A DNA stretch of 18,664 nucleotides, taken from NCBI GenBank assembly GCA_964528575.1, contig CAZGTQ010000242.1:1-18664 (forward strand), in the 5' to 3' direction. The stretch is from CAZGTQ01 sp964528575 (GTDB taxonomy: Bacteria; Planctomycetota; UBA1135; GCA-002686595). This document shows, in pieces, positions 1 to 6,585 of the stretch. Both the position numbers and the translations under genes were made by a program. Under the pieces are notes generated by a model. That model worked only from the letters and a program-made list of their open reading frames with translations. It was not told the DNA's origin and searched no databases. How positions within the stretch are numbered: the first letter of the stretch is position 1; each line of letters begins with the position of its first letter.

Positions 1-1
1 C

Positions 2-1069
2 GCTCGAGCCGGTTTCGCCACGCGCGCCGCGGCGCTCGCGCTCGCGCTGTCGGGCTGCGTCGCGCCGCGGCTCGAGACCGGCCCCGCGCGCGACGCGTTC
101 GAGCGCAGCGAGCCGAGCGCGCGCCGGGCTCCCGCGGCGGCTCCGCGACCGAGCGCCCGCGCCGTCCCGCGTGCCGCGCAACCCGCCGAGGCGCGGCAGG
201 GCGACGAGATCGTCGTCGCCGGCGAGCTGTGGCACACCGGCGTCCCCGTCGTCCTGTGGCGCGACCCGGGCGGCTACGACGCGTACGCGCTCGAGCCGCA
301 TTTCTCCGCCGAAGGCCCGCGCGGGCGGCGCTACCGGCCGGGGCGCGAGGTCGCCGATCCCGCGCTGCAGCGGCGGGTCGACGCGCGCGCGTTCGAGCCG
401 GCGGAGCTGCGCTCGGTCGTCGACCAGCTCGTGCTGCACTACGACGTCTGCGGCACGAGTCGCGTGTGCTTCCGCGTGCTGCACGACCAGCGCGAGCTGT
501 CGGTGCATTTCCTGATCGACCTCGACGGCACGATCTACCAGACGCTCGACGTGCAGGAGCAGGCGTGGCACGCGAGCAAGGCGAACGCGCGCAGCGTGGG
601 CGTCGAGATCGCGCAGATCGGCGCGTGGCCCGCGGACGGCCCGCTCGACAAGCTCGAGGAGTGGTACGAGCGCGGCGCGAGCGGCACGCGCGTCACGCTG
701 CCCGCGCGCTTCGGCGACGGCGGCCTACGCACGCCGGGCTACGCAGGCCGGCCGCGCCGCCCGCAGCGCTTCGAGGGCACGATCAACGGCGTACGGCTCG
801 TCCAGCACGACTTCACGCCCGAGCAGTACGACGCGCTCGTCGCGCTCGCCTCCGCGCTGCACGCCGCGCTCCCGCGCATCGCCGTCGACGCACCGCGCGG
901 GCGGGACGGGAGGGTGACGAGCGACGTGCTGTCCGACGCGGAGTACGAACGCTTCCGCGGGATCGTCGGCCACTACCACCTGTCGCGCGCGAAGGTCGAT
1001 CCCGGTCCCGCGTTCGACTGGGAGCGCTTCCTCGCCGACGTGCGCGCACGGCTGGGCCCCGAGCCGTAG
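2..1069 (+). CDS. N-acetylmuramoyl-L-alanine amidase lipoprotein (Amidase_2 fold), 5' end outside window
   Basis: Predicted zinc amidase that cuts the amide bond between MurNAc and the stem peptide. The frame is open from the window edge, and its first codons encode a signal peptide ending in the lipobox LSGC (lipidated Cys encoded at 56-58), so only a few N-terminal codons are missing. After an Ala/Arg/Pro-rich linker the catalytic domain starts near the LHYD motif (His at 437-439). It continues through a FLIDLDGTIYQTLD strand and an ARSVGVEI strand, and ends in GHYH...KVDPGPAFDW (His at 971, Asp at 998). Those His, His and Asp positions match the three zinc ligands of the AmpD family, whose C-terminal signature is GHxDxxPxRKxDPGPxFDW. 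As a lipoprotein it would act in the periplasm, unlike cytosolic AmpD. It converges on murQ, another peptidoglycan-turnover gene. Family confident; exact substrate uncertain. Confidence 0.88.
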   Translation, partial: ARAGFATRAAALALALSGCVAPRLETGPARDAFERSEPSARRAPAAAPRPSARAVPRAAQPAEARQGDEIVVAGELWHTGVPVVLWRDPGGYDAYALEPHFSAEGPRGRRYRPGREVADPALQRRVDARAFEPAELRSVVDQLVLHYDVCGTSRVCFRVLHDQRELSVHFLIDLDGTIYQTLDVQEQAWHASKANARSVGVEIAQIGAWPADGPLDKLEEWYERGASGTRVTLPARFGDGGLRTPGYAGRPRRPQRFEGTINGVRLVQHDFTPEQYDALVALASALHAALPRIAVDAPRGRDGRVTSDVLSDAEYERFRGIVGHYHLSRAKVDPGPAFDWERFLADVRARLGPEP

Positions 1070-1085
1070 GGACCCGCCCGTTCGG

Positions 1086-1115
1086 CGTCCCCGCGGTGCT
1101 GCGCCGGGGGGGACG
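1086..1115 (+). terminator. possible hairpin terminator after the amidase gene
   Basis: Perfect 7-bp arms CGTCCCC (1086-1092) and GGGGACG (1109-1115) enclose a 16-nt loop, 17 bases after the amidase stop. A second short inverted repeat (CGGTCG/CGACCG) follows at once. There is no T-run, so a factor-independent terminator is only a possibility. Confidence 0.3.
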
Positions 1116-1139
1116 GTCGTCACGACGCGACCGCGGATG

Positions 1140-1187
1140 AGCGGGGATGCCAGCGGGGATGCCAGCTACGACGCGTGCTACGACGCC
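1140..1187. repeat. short tandem duplications at the murQ 3' end
   Basis: The 12-mer AGCGGGGATGCC occurs twice in a row (1140-1151, 1152-1163). It is followed by two near-identical 12-mers differing at two or three bases (1164-1175 and 1176-1187), which share GCTACGACGC. The last copy contains the murQ stop codon (CTA on the plus strand, 1178-1180), so on the minus strand GCGTCGTAG, including its TAG, is present twice. This looks like replication slippage at the tail of the gene. Confidence 0.7.
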
Positions 1188-2086
1188 AGGGCGTCGCGCA
1201 GGCGGCCGGCCGCCGCCGCGAGCCGCGCGCGCGCGGCGTCCGCGTCGAGTGCGTGCGCGTGCATCACCGCCGCGGTCTTCACCTCGCCGTCGGCGCGCTC
1301 GAGCAGCTCGGCCGCCGCGCCGCGCCCGAGCCCGGTCAACGTGACGACGAGCGAGATCCCGCGCTCGCGCAGCTTCGCGTTCGCGCGCGTCGTCACGTCG
1401 ACCATCAGGTTCCCGTGCACCTTGCCGAGCGCGACCATCGCGAGCGTCGTCACGCGGTTGAGCACGAGCTTGGTCACCGTGCCCGCCTTGAGCCGCGTGC
1501 TGCCCGCGACGAGCTCCGGCCCCGTCGGGATCCGGATCGACACGTCCGCGGCGTCGGGCGCGTCGCCGCGCGGCACGCACGCGAGCATCACGGTCGCCGC
1601 GCCGCGCTCCCGCGCCTCGGCGAGCGCCGCGTGCACGAACGGCGTCGTCCCGCCGGCCGCGATGCCGAAGACGACGTCGAGCGCGCTGACGCCGCGCGCC
1701 GCGAGCTCGCGCCGCGCCGCGTCCTCGTCGTCCTCCGCTCCCTCGACGGGGCCCGCGAGCGCAGCCGCGCCGCCCGCGATCACCGCCTGGACCTGCGCCG
1801 GGTCGCTGCCGAACGTCGGCGGGCACTCGCTCGCGTCGAGCGCGCCCAGGCGCCCGCTCGTCCCCGCTCCGACGTACACGAGCCGTCCGCCGCGCCCGAG
1901 GCGGTCGGCGACGAGGTCGATCGCGCGCACGATCTCGGCGCGCGCCGCGCGCACCGCCAGGGCGGCGCGCTCGTCCTCGCTCTGGAACAGATCGAAGGCG
2001 TCGCCCGTCGCGAGGACGTCGAGCTCGGCCGAGAGCGGGTTCGCGCGCTCCGTCGCGAGGTGGTCGCGCGGCCCGGGCTCGCTCAC
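1178..2086 (-). CDS. murQ: N-acetylmuramic acid 6-phosphate etherase
   Basis: MurQ cleaves the D-lactyl ether of MurNAc-6-phosphate, giving GlcNAc-6-phosphate and D-lactate in cytosolic peptidoglycan recycling. The 302-residue product has the usual family length. It begins with the family's ATERANPLSAELDVL-type N terminus. It contains the SIS-domain signature GAGTSGRLGALDASECPPTFG at about residues 73-93, with the conserved Glu in SEC at residue 87, and the acidic VEGAEDD patch at 114-120. Later come the GGTTPF and STRLKAGTVTKLVLN segments of the sugar-phosphate site. The GTG start at 2086-2084 overlaps the upstream SDR stop in a GTGA arrangement, which implies translational coupling. No MurP transporter, AnmK kinase or MurR regulator is visible nearby. 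Identification is secure. Confidence 0.95.
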   Translation of the reverse strand: MSEPGPRDHLATERANPLSAELDVLATGDAFDLFQSEDERAALAVRAARAEIVRAIDLVADRLGRGGRLVYVGAGTSGRLGALDASECPPTFGSDPAQVQAVIAGGAAALAGPVEGAEDDEDAARRELAARGVSALDVVFGIAAGGTTPFVHAALAEARERGAATVMLACVPRGDAPDAADVSIRIPTGPELVAGSTRLKAGTVTKLVLNRVTTLAMVALGKVHGNLMVDVTTRANAKLRERGISLVVTLTGLGRGAAAELLERADGEVKTAAVMHAHALDADAARARLAAAAGRLRDALAS

Positions 2087-2940
2087 GCGTCGTCCCGCTC
2101 CGGCTTGACGCGCCGGATCGCCTGCCCGCGGTCCCACAGGCTCTGCCCGACGAGCAGGCCGCCGTCGACGACGAAGCATTCGCCCGTGACGTAGCACGAC
2201 TGCTCGGACAGCAGCCAGAGCGAGTGCGCCGCGACCTCGTCGGTCGTCGCGAAGCGGCCGAGCGGGATCGTCGCGAGCACGCGCTCGCGCAGCTCGTCGG
2301 TCGGCCACAGCCGCTCGCTCGCGCCCTGCGTCTCGAACGGTCCGGGCGCGACGGCGTTGACGCGGATCCCGTAGGGCGCCCATTCGCTCGCGAGCGATTT
2401 CGTCATCGCGAGCACGCCTGCCTTCGCGCTCGCCGAGTGCACGACGCCGGCCATCCCGGTGTACGCGTACGTCGCGACGACGTTCAGGATCGCGCCGTGC
2501 CGCTGTCGCAGCATCGCGCGGCCGAATGCGCGCGAGCACCAGAACGTGCCGTCGAGCACGATGCCGAGCACGCTGCGCCACGCGCGGTTCGACATGCGCT
2601 CCGCGGGGCACACGAAGTTGCCCGCCGCGTTGTTGACGAGCACGTCGACGCGGCCGTGCGCCTCGAGCACGCTCGCCGCGACGCGGTCGACGTCCGCCGG
2701 CTCGCGCACGTCGAGCGCGTGCGCCTCGACGCTCCAGCCGCGGTCGGCGGCCTCGGCGAGCAGCGGTGCGTGGTGCTCGCTCGAGCGCGACGCGATCGCG
2801 ACGCGCGCGCCCAGCGCGGCGAGCCCCCGGCTGATCTCGAGCCCGAGCCCCGTCCCGCCGCCCGTGACCACCGCGACGCGGCCCGCGAAGAGGTCCGGGG
2901 CGAGCGCGCGGACGCAGGCGGGGGCGGGTGCGTCGGGCAT
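2083..2940 (-). CDS. short-chain dehydrogenase/reductase of the 2,4-dienoyl-CoA reductase type
   Basis: NAD(P)H-dependent oxidoreductase of 285 residues with a Rossmann fold: TGGGTGLG at 26-33 and NNAAGN at 103-108. The canonical YxxxK active site is replaced by SxxxK (Ser169, Lys173, in HSASAKAG). A tyrosine (Tyr158) lies 11 residues before that serine. This is the pattern of eukaryotic mitochondrial and peroxisomal 2,4-dienoyl-CoA reductases, where an upstream Tyr takes the catalytic role. The surrounding segments (AGNFVCPAE, SLASEWAPYGIRVN, APGPFETQGASERL) also look like that subfamily. It probably reduces 2,4-dienoyl-CoA during unsaturated fatty-acid beta-oxidation, although the true substrate cannot be read from sequence. 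It is the first gene of a pair with murQ, to which it has no obvious metabolic link. Confidence 0.85.
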   Translation of the reverse strand: MPDAPAPACVRALAPDLFAGRVAVVTGGGTGLGLEISRGLAALGARVAIASRSSEHHAPLLAEAADRGWSVEAHALDVREPADVDRVAASVLEAHGRVDVLVNNAAGNFVCPAERMSNRAWRSVLGIVLDGTFWCSRAFGRAMLRQRHGAILNVVATYAYTGMAGVVHSASAKAGVLAMTKSLASEWAPYGIRVNAVAPGPFETQGASERLWPTDELRERVLATIPLGRFATTDEVAAHSLWLLSEQSCYVTGECFVVDGGLLVGQSLWDRGQAIRRVKPERDDA

Positions 2941-3132
2941 GGGCGCGAGGATGCCGCGCCGCGCGCGCGACGGCCAGGGGCCGGTCGAGTGGCGTGGCGT
3001 ACGACGCGCCCGGCACCCGCCCGAAGCGCCCTTTGCGGCTCGGCCGCAGGTCGGACACGAATGGGAGCTTCGCTCCTTCGAAACGTCCGGCTATCGTGCG
3101 CGGCACCACGGCGAAAGCTGCACTGAGCGACG
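2941..3132. promoter_or_regulatory. divergent intergenic region between the SDR and the ECF sigma gene
   Basis: The 192-bp gap between two divergent genes must hold promoters for both directions. I see no convincing sigma-70 boxes. The part nearest the sigma gene holds a small inverted repeat (GGAGC 3064-3068, GCTCC 3072-3076) followed by a less GC-rich segment (TTCGAAACG, around 3077-3085). An autoregulated ECF promoter could lie there, but I cannot define its elements. Confidence 0.3.
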
Positions 3133-3717
3133 ATGTCGACGCCTGCCGATCCCGAAGCCGTCGTGAGCGTGCTCGTAGCCAACCACCGCCGCTTCCTGGA
3201 CTTCCTGGTGAAGAGAACGGGAAGCCGGGAGGACGCCGAGGACGTGCTGCAGGACGCGTTCGTCCGGGCCGTCGAGAAGGGCGGCGCCTTGCGGCGCGGC
3301 GAATCGGCCGTCGCGTGGTTCTACCGCCTCCTACGCAACACCTTGATCGATCGCCATCGGACGCACGCGGCCCGGGACCGTGCCCTCGAGTCGCGCGCGC
3401 AGGAGGGAGGCGAGGAGCCGGAGGCCGAGCTCCGTGGGGAAGTGTGCCGGTGCGTCGGCGCGCTCCTGCCCATGCTCGCGCCGGGCTACGCGGACCTCGT
3501 GCGGCGCGTGGACCTGGAGGGCGAGCCGGTGAACGGGGTGGCGAGGGCCCTCGGCATCACGCCCAACCTCGCCGGCGTGCGGCTGCACCGCGCGAGGAAG
3601 GCCTTGCTCCGGGAGGTCCAGCGCTCCTGTCGCACGTGTGCCGCGCACGGTTGCCTCGACTGCTCCTGCGGGGGACCGCGCCGGGGCGGGACGTGCCACG
3701 AGCAGCACGAAGAGTAG
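3133..3717 (+). CDS. ECF sigma factor with C-terminal cysteine-rich sensor tail (CorE-like)
   Basis: RNA polymerase sigma factor of 194 residues. Region 2 spans about residues 15-77 (SREDAEDVLQDAFVRA, then AWFYRLLRNTLIDRHR). Region 4 spans about 108-163, with the helix-turn-helix VNGVARALGITPNLAGVRLHRARKALL. After region 4 comes a tail with six cysteines at 166, 169, 174, 177, 179 and 188 (C-x2-C-x4-C-x2-C-x-C-x8-C) and a His/Glu end. Cys-rich tails of this sort are known from CorE-type (ECF44) factors of Myxococcus xanthus, where the tail senses copper redox state and the factor controls multicopper oxidase and P1B-ATPase genes. Here the same kinds of gene follow directly and no anti-sigma gene adjoins, which fits self-sensing. 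Two further Cys (105, 107) lie at the start of region 4. The metal is inferred from context. Confidence 0.92.
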   Translation: MSTPADPEAVVSVLVANHRRFLDFLVKRTGSREDAEDVLQDAFVRAVEKGGALRRGESAVAWFYRLLRNTLIDRHRTHAARDRALESRAQEGGEEPEAELRGEVCRCVGALLPMLAPGYADLVRRVDLEGEPVNGVARALGITPNLAGVRLHRARKALLREVQRSCRTCAAHGCLDCSCGGPRRGGTCHEQHEE

Positions 3718-3817
3718 TCGGGGTGTAATGACGGCGGTGGACGCCCGTCTGCTCCGTCGAACGGGCCGGCCCACGAGGCGCCGCTCGTTCGGACGACACC
3801 GACCAAGAGCCCAGACG
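3718..3817 (+). other. sigma-to-ATPase gap, candidate site of a copper-induced promoter
   Basis: One hundred bases separate the sigma stop from the preferred ATPase start. They contain the perfect 10-bp palindrome GGGCCGGCCC (3763-3772). An in-frame ATG at 3728, preceded by GGGG, would add 30 Arg-rich residues to the ATPase. I rate it less likely than 3818 because the extra residues do not resemble a P-type ATPase N terminus. No promoter boxes are recognisable. Confidence 0.3.
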
Positions 3818-6196
3818 ATGTGCGACCTCCACCTCACTAGACCGTCCCACGGCTGCGCAGCCACGCCGCCGGTACCCGCTCAGCTCGTTCGCGATCCCGT
3901 GTGCGGGATGGAAATCGACGCGCTCGAGGCGGCCGAGCACCTGACGCATGGCAGCGTCACCCACTCCTTCTGCAGTACGCGTTGCGCCGCGACGTTCCGC
4001 GCCGACCCGGGCCGTTTCGTCGAGAGGGCGTCCGCGGCGCTCTCGCCCGCGGCTCCCGCGACGGGAGCGAACGCGACCCTCTCCGGCCGGTGGATCTGTC
4101 CCATGCACCCCGAAGTGGTCGCGAGCGGTCCGGGCAACTGCCCGATCTGCGGGATGGCGCTCGAGCCGGACACGCCCGGGCTCGAGGACGACGACAACCC
4201 GGAGCTGGCCGACATGAGCCGCCGCTTCCAGGTGAGCGCCGCCCTGAGCCTCCCGCTCCTCTTCCTGTCGATGGGAGCGATGGTACCGGAGCTCGCCGCC
4301 GTCCTGCCCACCGGCGGCTTGCGCCACGCGCTCGAGCTGGCGCTGGCGACGCCGGTCGTGCTGTGGGGCGGCTGGCCGTTCTTCGAGCGCGGCTGGCGCT
4401 CGATTCTCACGCGGCGTCCGAACATGTTCACGCTGGTCGCCCTCGGCGTCGGCGCCGCGTACGGCGTCAGCATGGCCGTGACGGTGGCTCCCGGGCTCTT
4501 CCCGCCGACGTTCCGCGCGACCGACGGAACGCTGCCCGTGTACTTCGAGGCCGCGGCGATCATCACCACGCTCGTTCTGCTCGGCCAGGTGCTCGAGTTG
4601 GGCGCGCGCAGCCGCACGTCGGACGCCATCCGAGCGCTCCTCGGGCTGGCGCCCCGGACCGCCCTCAGGGTCGAGAGCGACGGACGCGAGCTCGACGTGC
4701 CGCTCGACGAGGTTCGCCTGGGCGATCGCTTGCGCGTACGCCCCGGCGAGAAGATCCCCGTCGACGGCGCCGTGCTCGAGGGGCGGAGCAGCGTGGACGA
4801 GTCGATGCTCAGCGGCGAGCCGATCCCGGTCGAGAAGGTCGCGAACGAGCGCGTGACGGGGGGCACGGTGAACGGAACGGGGACCTTCGTCATGCGCGCG
4901 GAGGCCGTCGGCAGCGCGACCGTCCTCGCGCGCATCGTGCAGATGGTGGCCGCTGCGCAACGCAGCCGTGCACCGATCCAGCGGCTCGCCGACCGTGTGT
5001 CCGGCTGGTTCGTGCCGGCGGTGATCGTGGTGGCGGCTCTGACCTTCGGCGCGTGGGCGTGGCTCGGTCCCGAGCCGCGCTTCGCGCACGCGGTCGTCAA
5101 CGCGGTCGCCGTCCTCGTGATCGCTTGCCCCTGTGCGCTCGGGTTGGCGACCCCCATGTCGATCATGGTGGGAACGGGGCGCGGCGCCGCCGCCGGCATC
5201 TTGATACGTGACGCGCAGGCGCTGGAGACGCTGGAGCGCGTGGACACGGTGCTCGTGGACAAGACCGGAACGCTGACGGAGGGGAGGCCGGCGCTCGTGC
5301 ACGTCGAGGCCGACGCATCGATGTCGCGGGACGAGCTCCTGCGTCTCGTTGCCGCGGTCGAGCGGGGGAGCGAGCACCCGCTCGCAGCAGCGATCGTGGC
5401 CGGCGCCGAATCGCGCGGGCTCTCGTTGCCCGCGGCGACGAGTTTCGTCTCCCACACGGGCCTCGGCCTCACCGGAACCGTGCACGGGCGGCGCGTCGCG
5501 GTCGGGAACGAGGCGTTCATGGCCGAGCTCGGGGTAGACGCGTCGGCGCTGGCCGCTCGTTGCGACGCACTGCGCGACGCGGGTCGGACGGTCGTGCTCG
5601 TCGCCGTGAACGGCAGCGCGGTTGGCTTGCTCGGCGTCGCCGATCCGATCCGGCCTCGATCGTCCGAGGCCCTGGAGCAGCTTCGCAGAATGCGCGTGGA
5701 CGTCGTCATGCTGACCGGAGACGACCGCCGCACCGCAGATGCCGTCGCGCGAGAGCTCGGCATCGAGCGAGTCGTGGCCGGCGTGCGCCCCGACGAGAAG
5801 CGGGCGGTCGTCGAGCGACTCCAGCGCGCAGGCCGCGTCGTCGCCATGGCGGGCGACGGCGTGAACGACGCGCCGGCGCTCGCGCAGGCCCACGTTGGCA
5901 TCGCGATGGGCACCGGGACCGACGTCGCGATGGAGAGCGCGGGCGTCACCCTGCTGCAAGGGGACCTGCGCGGCATCGCTCGGGCTCGCTCGCTCTCGCG
6001 CGCGACGATGAGGAACATTCGCCAGAACCTATTCTTCGCGTTCTTCTACAACGCGTTGGGCGTCCCGGTGGCTGCAGGCGTCCTGTACCCGACGTTCGGG
6101 CTTCTGCTCGGGCCGATGCTAGCCGCGGCGGCGATGACCCTGAGCTCCGTCTCCGTGATCGTCAACGCGCTGAGGCTCCGCCGCGCCGCGCTCTGA
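3818..6196 (+). CDS. copA: copper-exporting P1B-type ATPase with N-terminal YHS and heavy-metal-binding domains
   Basis: Inner-membrane ATPase expected to pump Cu(I) from the cytosol to the periplasm; 792 residues from this start. The N terminus has no classic HMA domain. It has a YHS domain (DPVCGM at 26-31, then SFCSTRC), followed by a heavy-metal-binding domain with CPMHPEV at 94-100 and CPICGM at 108-113. The core has all catalytic parts: SGEP actuator loop, CPC in the sixth membrane helix (437-439), DKTGTLTEG with the phosphorylated Asp at 481, an SEHPLAAAI nucleotide-binding HP motif, TGDD, and GDGVNDAP at 679-686. The last helices carry YNxxxxP and MTLSSVSVIVNALRL, matching the copper-specific P1B-1 signatures. 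It lies downstream of the CorE-like sigma gene and 14 bp before the lipoprotein gene. Start choice between 3728 and 3818 is uncertain. Confidence 0.93.
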   Translation: MCDLHLTRPSHGCAATPPVPAQLVRDPVCGMEIDALEAAEHLTHGSVTHSFCSTRCAATFRADPGRFVERASAALSPAAPATGANATLSGRWICPMHPEVVASGPGNCPICGMALEPDTPGLEDDDNPELADMSRRFQVSAALSLPLLFLSMGAMVPELAAVLPTGGLRHALELALATPVVLWGGWPFFERGWRSILTRRPNMFTLVALGVGAAYGVSMAVTVAPGLFPPTFRATDGTLPVYFEAAAIITTLVLLGQVLELGARSRTSDAIRALLGLAPRTALRVESDGRELDVPLDEVRLGDRLRVRPGEKIPVDGAVLEGRSSVDESMLSGEPIPVEKVANERVTGGTVNGTGTFVMRAEAVGSATVLARIVQMVAAAQRSRAPIQRLADRVSGWFVPAVIVVAALTFGAWAWLGPEPRFAHAVVNAVAVLVIACPCALGLATPMSIMVGTGRGAAAGILIRDAQALETLERVDTVLVDKTGTLTEGRPALVHVEADASMSRDELLRLVAAVERGSEHPLAAAIVAGAESRGLSLPAATSFVSHTGLGLTGTVHGRRVAVGNEAFMAELGVDASALAARCDALRDAGRTVVLVAVNGSAVGLLGVADPIRPRSSEALEQLRRMRVDVVMLTGDDRRTADAVARELGIERVVAGVRPDEKRAVVERLQRAGRVVAMAGDGVNDAPALAQAHVGIAMGTGTDVAMESAGVTLLQGDLRGIARARSLSRATMRNIRQNLFFAFFYNALGVPVAAGVLYPTFGLLLGPMLAAAAMTLSSVSVIVNALRLRRAAL

Positions 6197-6210
6197 CCGT
6201 TTTCCGACCG

Positions 6211-6585
6211 ATGAACATGAAGCAACTCGTCGTAATCCTCGCCCTCGTCGTGCCCGCCTGTCGCGGCGCGGTTCCTCGGCCGGAGCTACCGCGAGAGGAT
6301 CCCGCCAATCCTGGAGCGGCCTCTCCCGTGTTCGATCCTGGACCGAGCCCCTTCGCCGTGACGCCCACCTACTCCGTCCCCGGCGCGGCTTCACCCGCGT
6401 CGCAAGCGCACGTCGATCACGCAGCACCCCCGGCGGCGGAAGCCGGCGCGGAGACCTCGTTCTCATGTCCGATGCACCCCGACGTCGTGCGGACGGAGCC
6501 CGGAAACTGCCCCGAGTGCGGGATGGCGCTCCGCCCGATCTCGGCGCCTGGTCGCGTCCGGCACGAGGAGGGCGAGCAACCGTGA
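6211..6585 (+). CDS. small lipoprotein with a heavy-metal-binding domain (CPMHP...CPECGM)
   Basis: A 124-residue predicted periplasmic metal-binding lipoprotein. Residues 1-16 form a hydrophobic signal ending VPAC, with Cys17 as the likely lipidation site; Pro at -2 is unusual for a lipobox. Residues 18-80 are a Pro/Ala-rich low-complexity tether. Residues 86-105 are a single heavy-metal-binding domain, CPMHPDV then CPECGMAL (Cys86, His89, Cys100, Cys103, Met105), the same module as in the adjoining ATPase. In other systems this domain is usually fused to CusB-type adaptors or to P-type ATPases; here it stands alone. The gene starts 14 bp after the ATPase stop, and its TGA overlaps the GTG start of the outer-membrane factor, so the three are probably co-translated. 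A role as a periplasmic copper chaperone is inference. Confidence 0.8.
   Translation: MNMKQLVVILALVVPACRGAVPRPELPREDPANPGAASPVFDPGPSPFAVTPTYSVPGAASPASQAHVDHAAPPAAEAGAETSFSCPMHPDVVRTEPGNCPECGMALRPISAPGRVRHEEGEQP

Noticed and set aside
2964..3000. Possible regulatory palindromes of GC-rich type before the SDR gene
   Set aside because: Short CG-rich inverted repeats are expected by chance here and no spacing to promoter boxes could be defined.
3728..3817. Earlier ATG for the copper ATPase
   Set aside because: It is preceded by GGGG, but adds 30 Arg-rich residues unlike the family. Kept only as an alternative.
6465..6581. Upstream start for the outer-membrane factor
   Set aside because: It would overlap the lipoprotein gene by 121 bases and bury the lipoprotein signal; GTG at 6582 gives a canonical lipobox.
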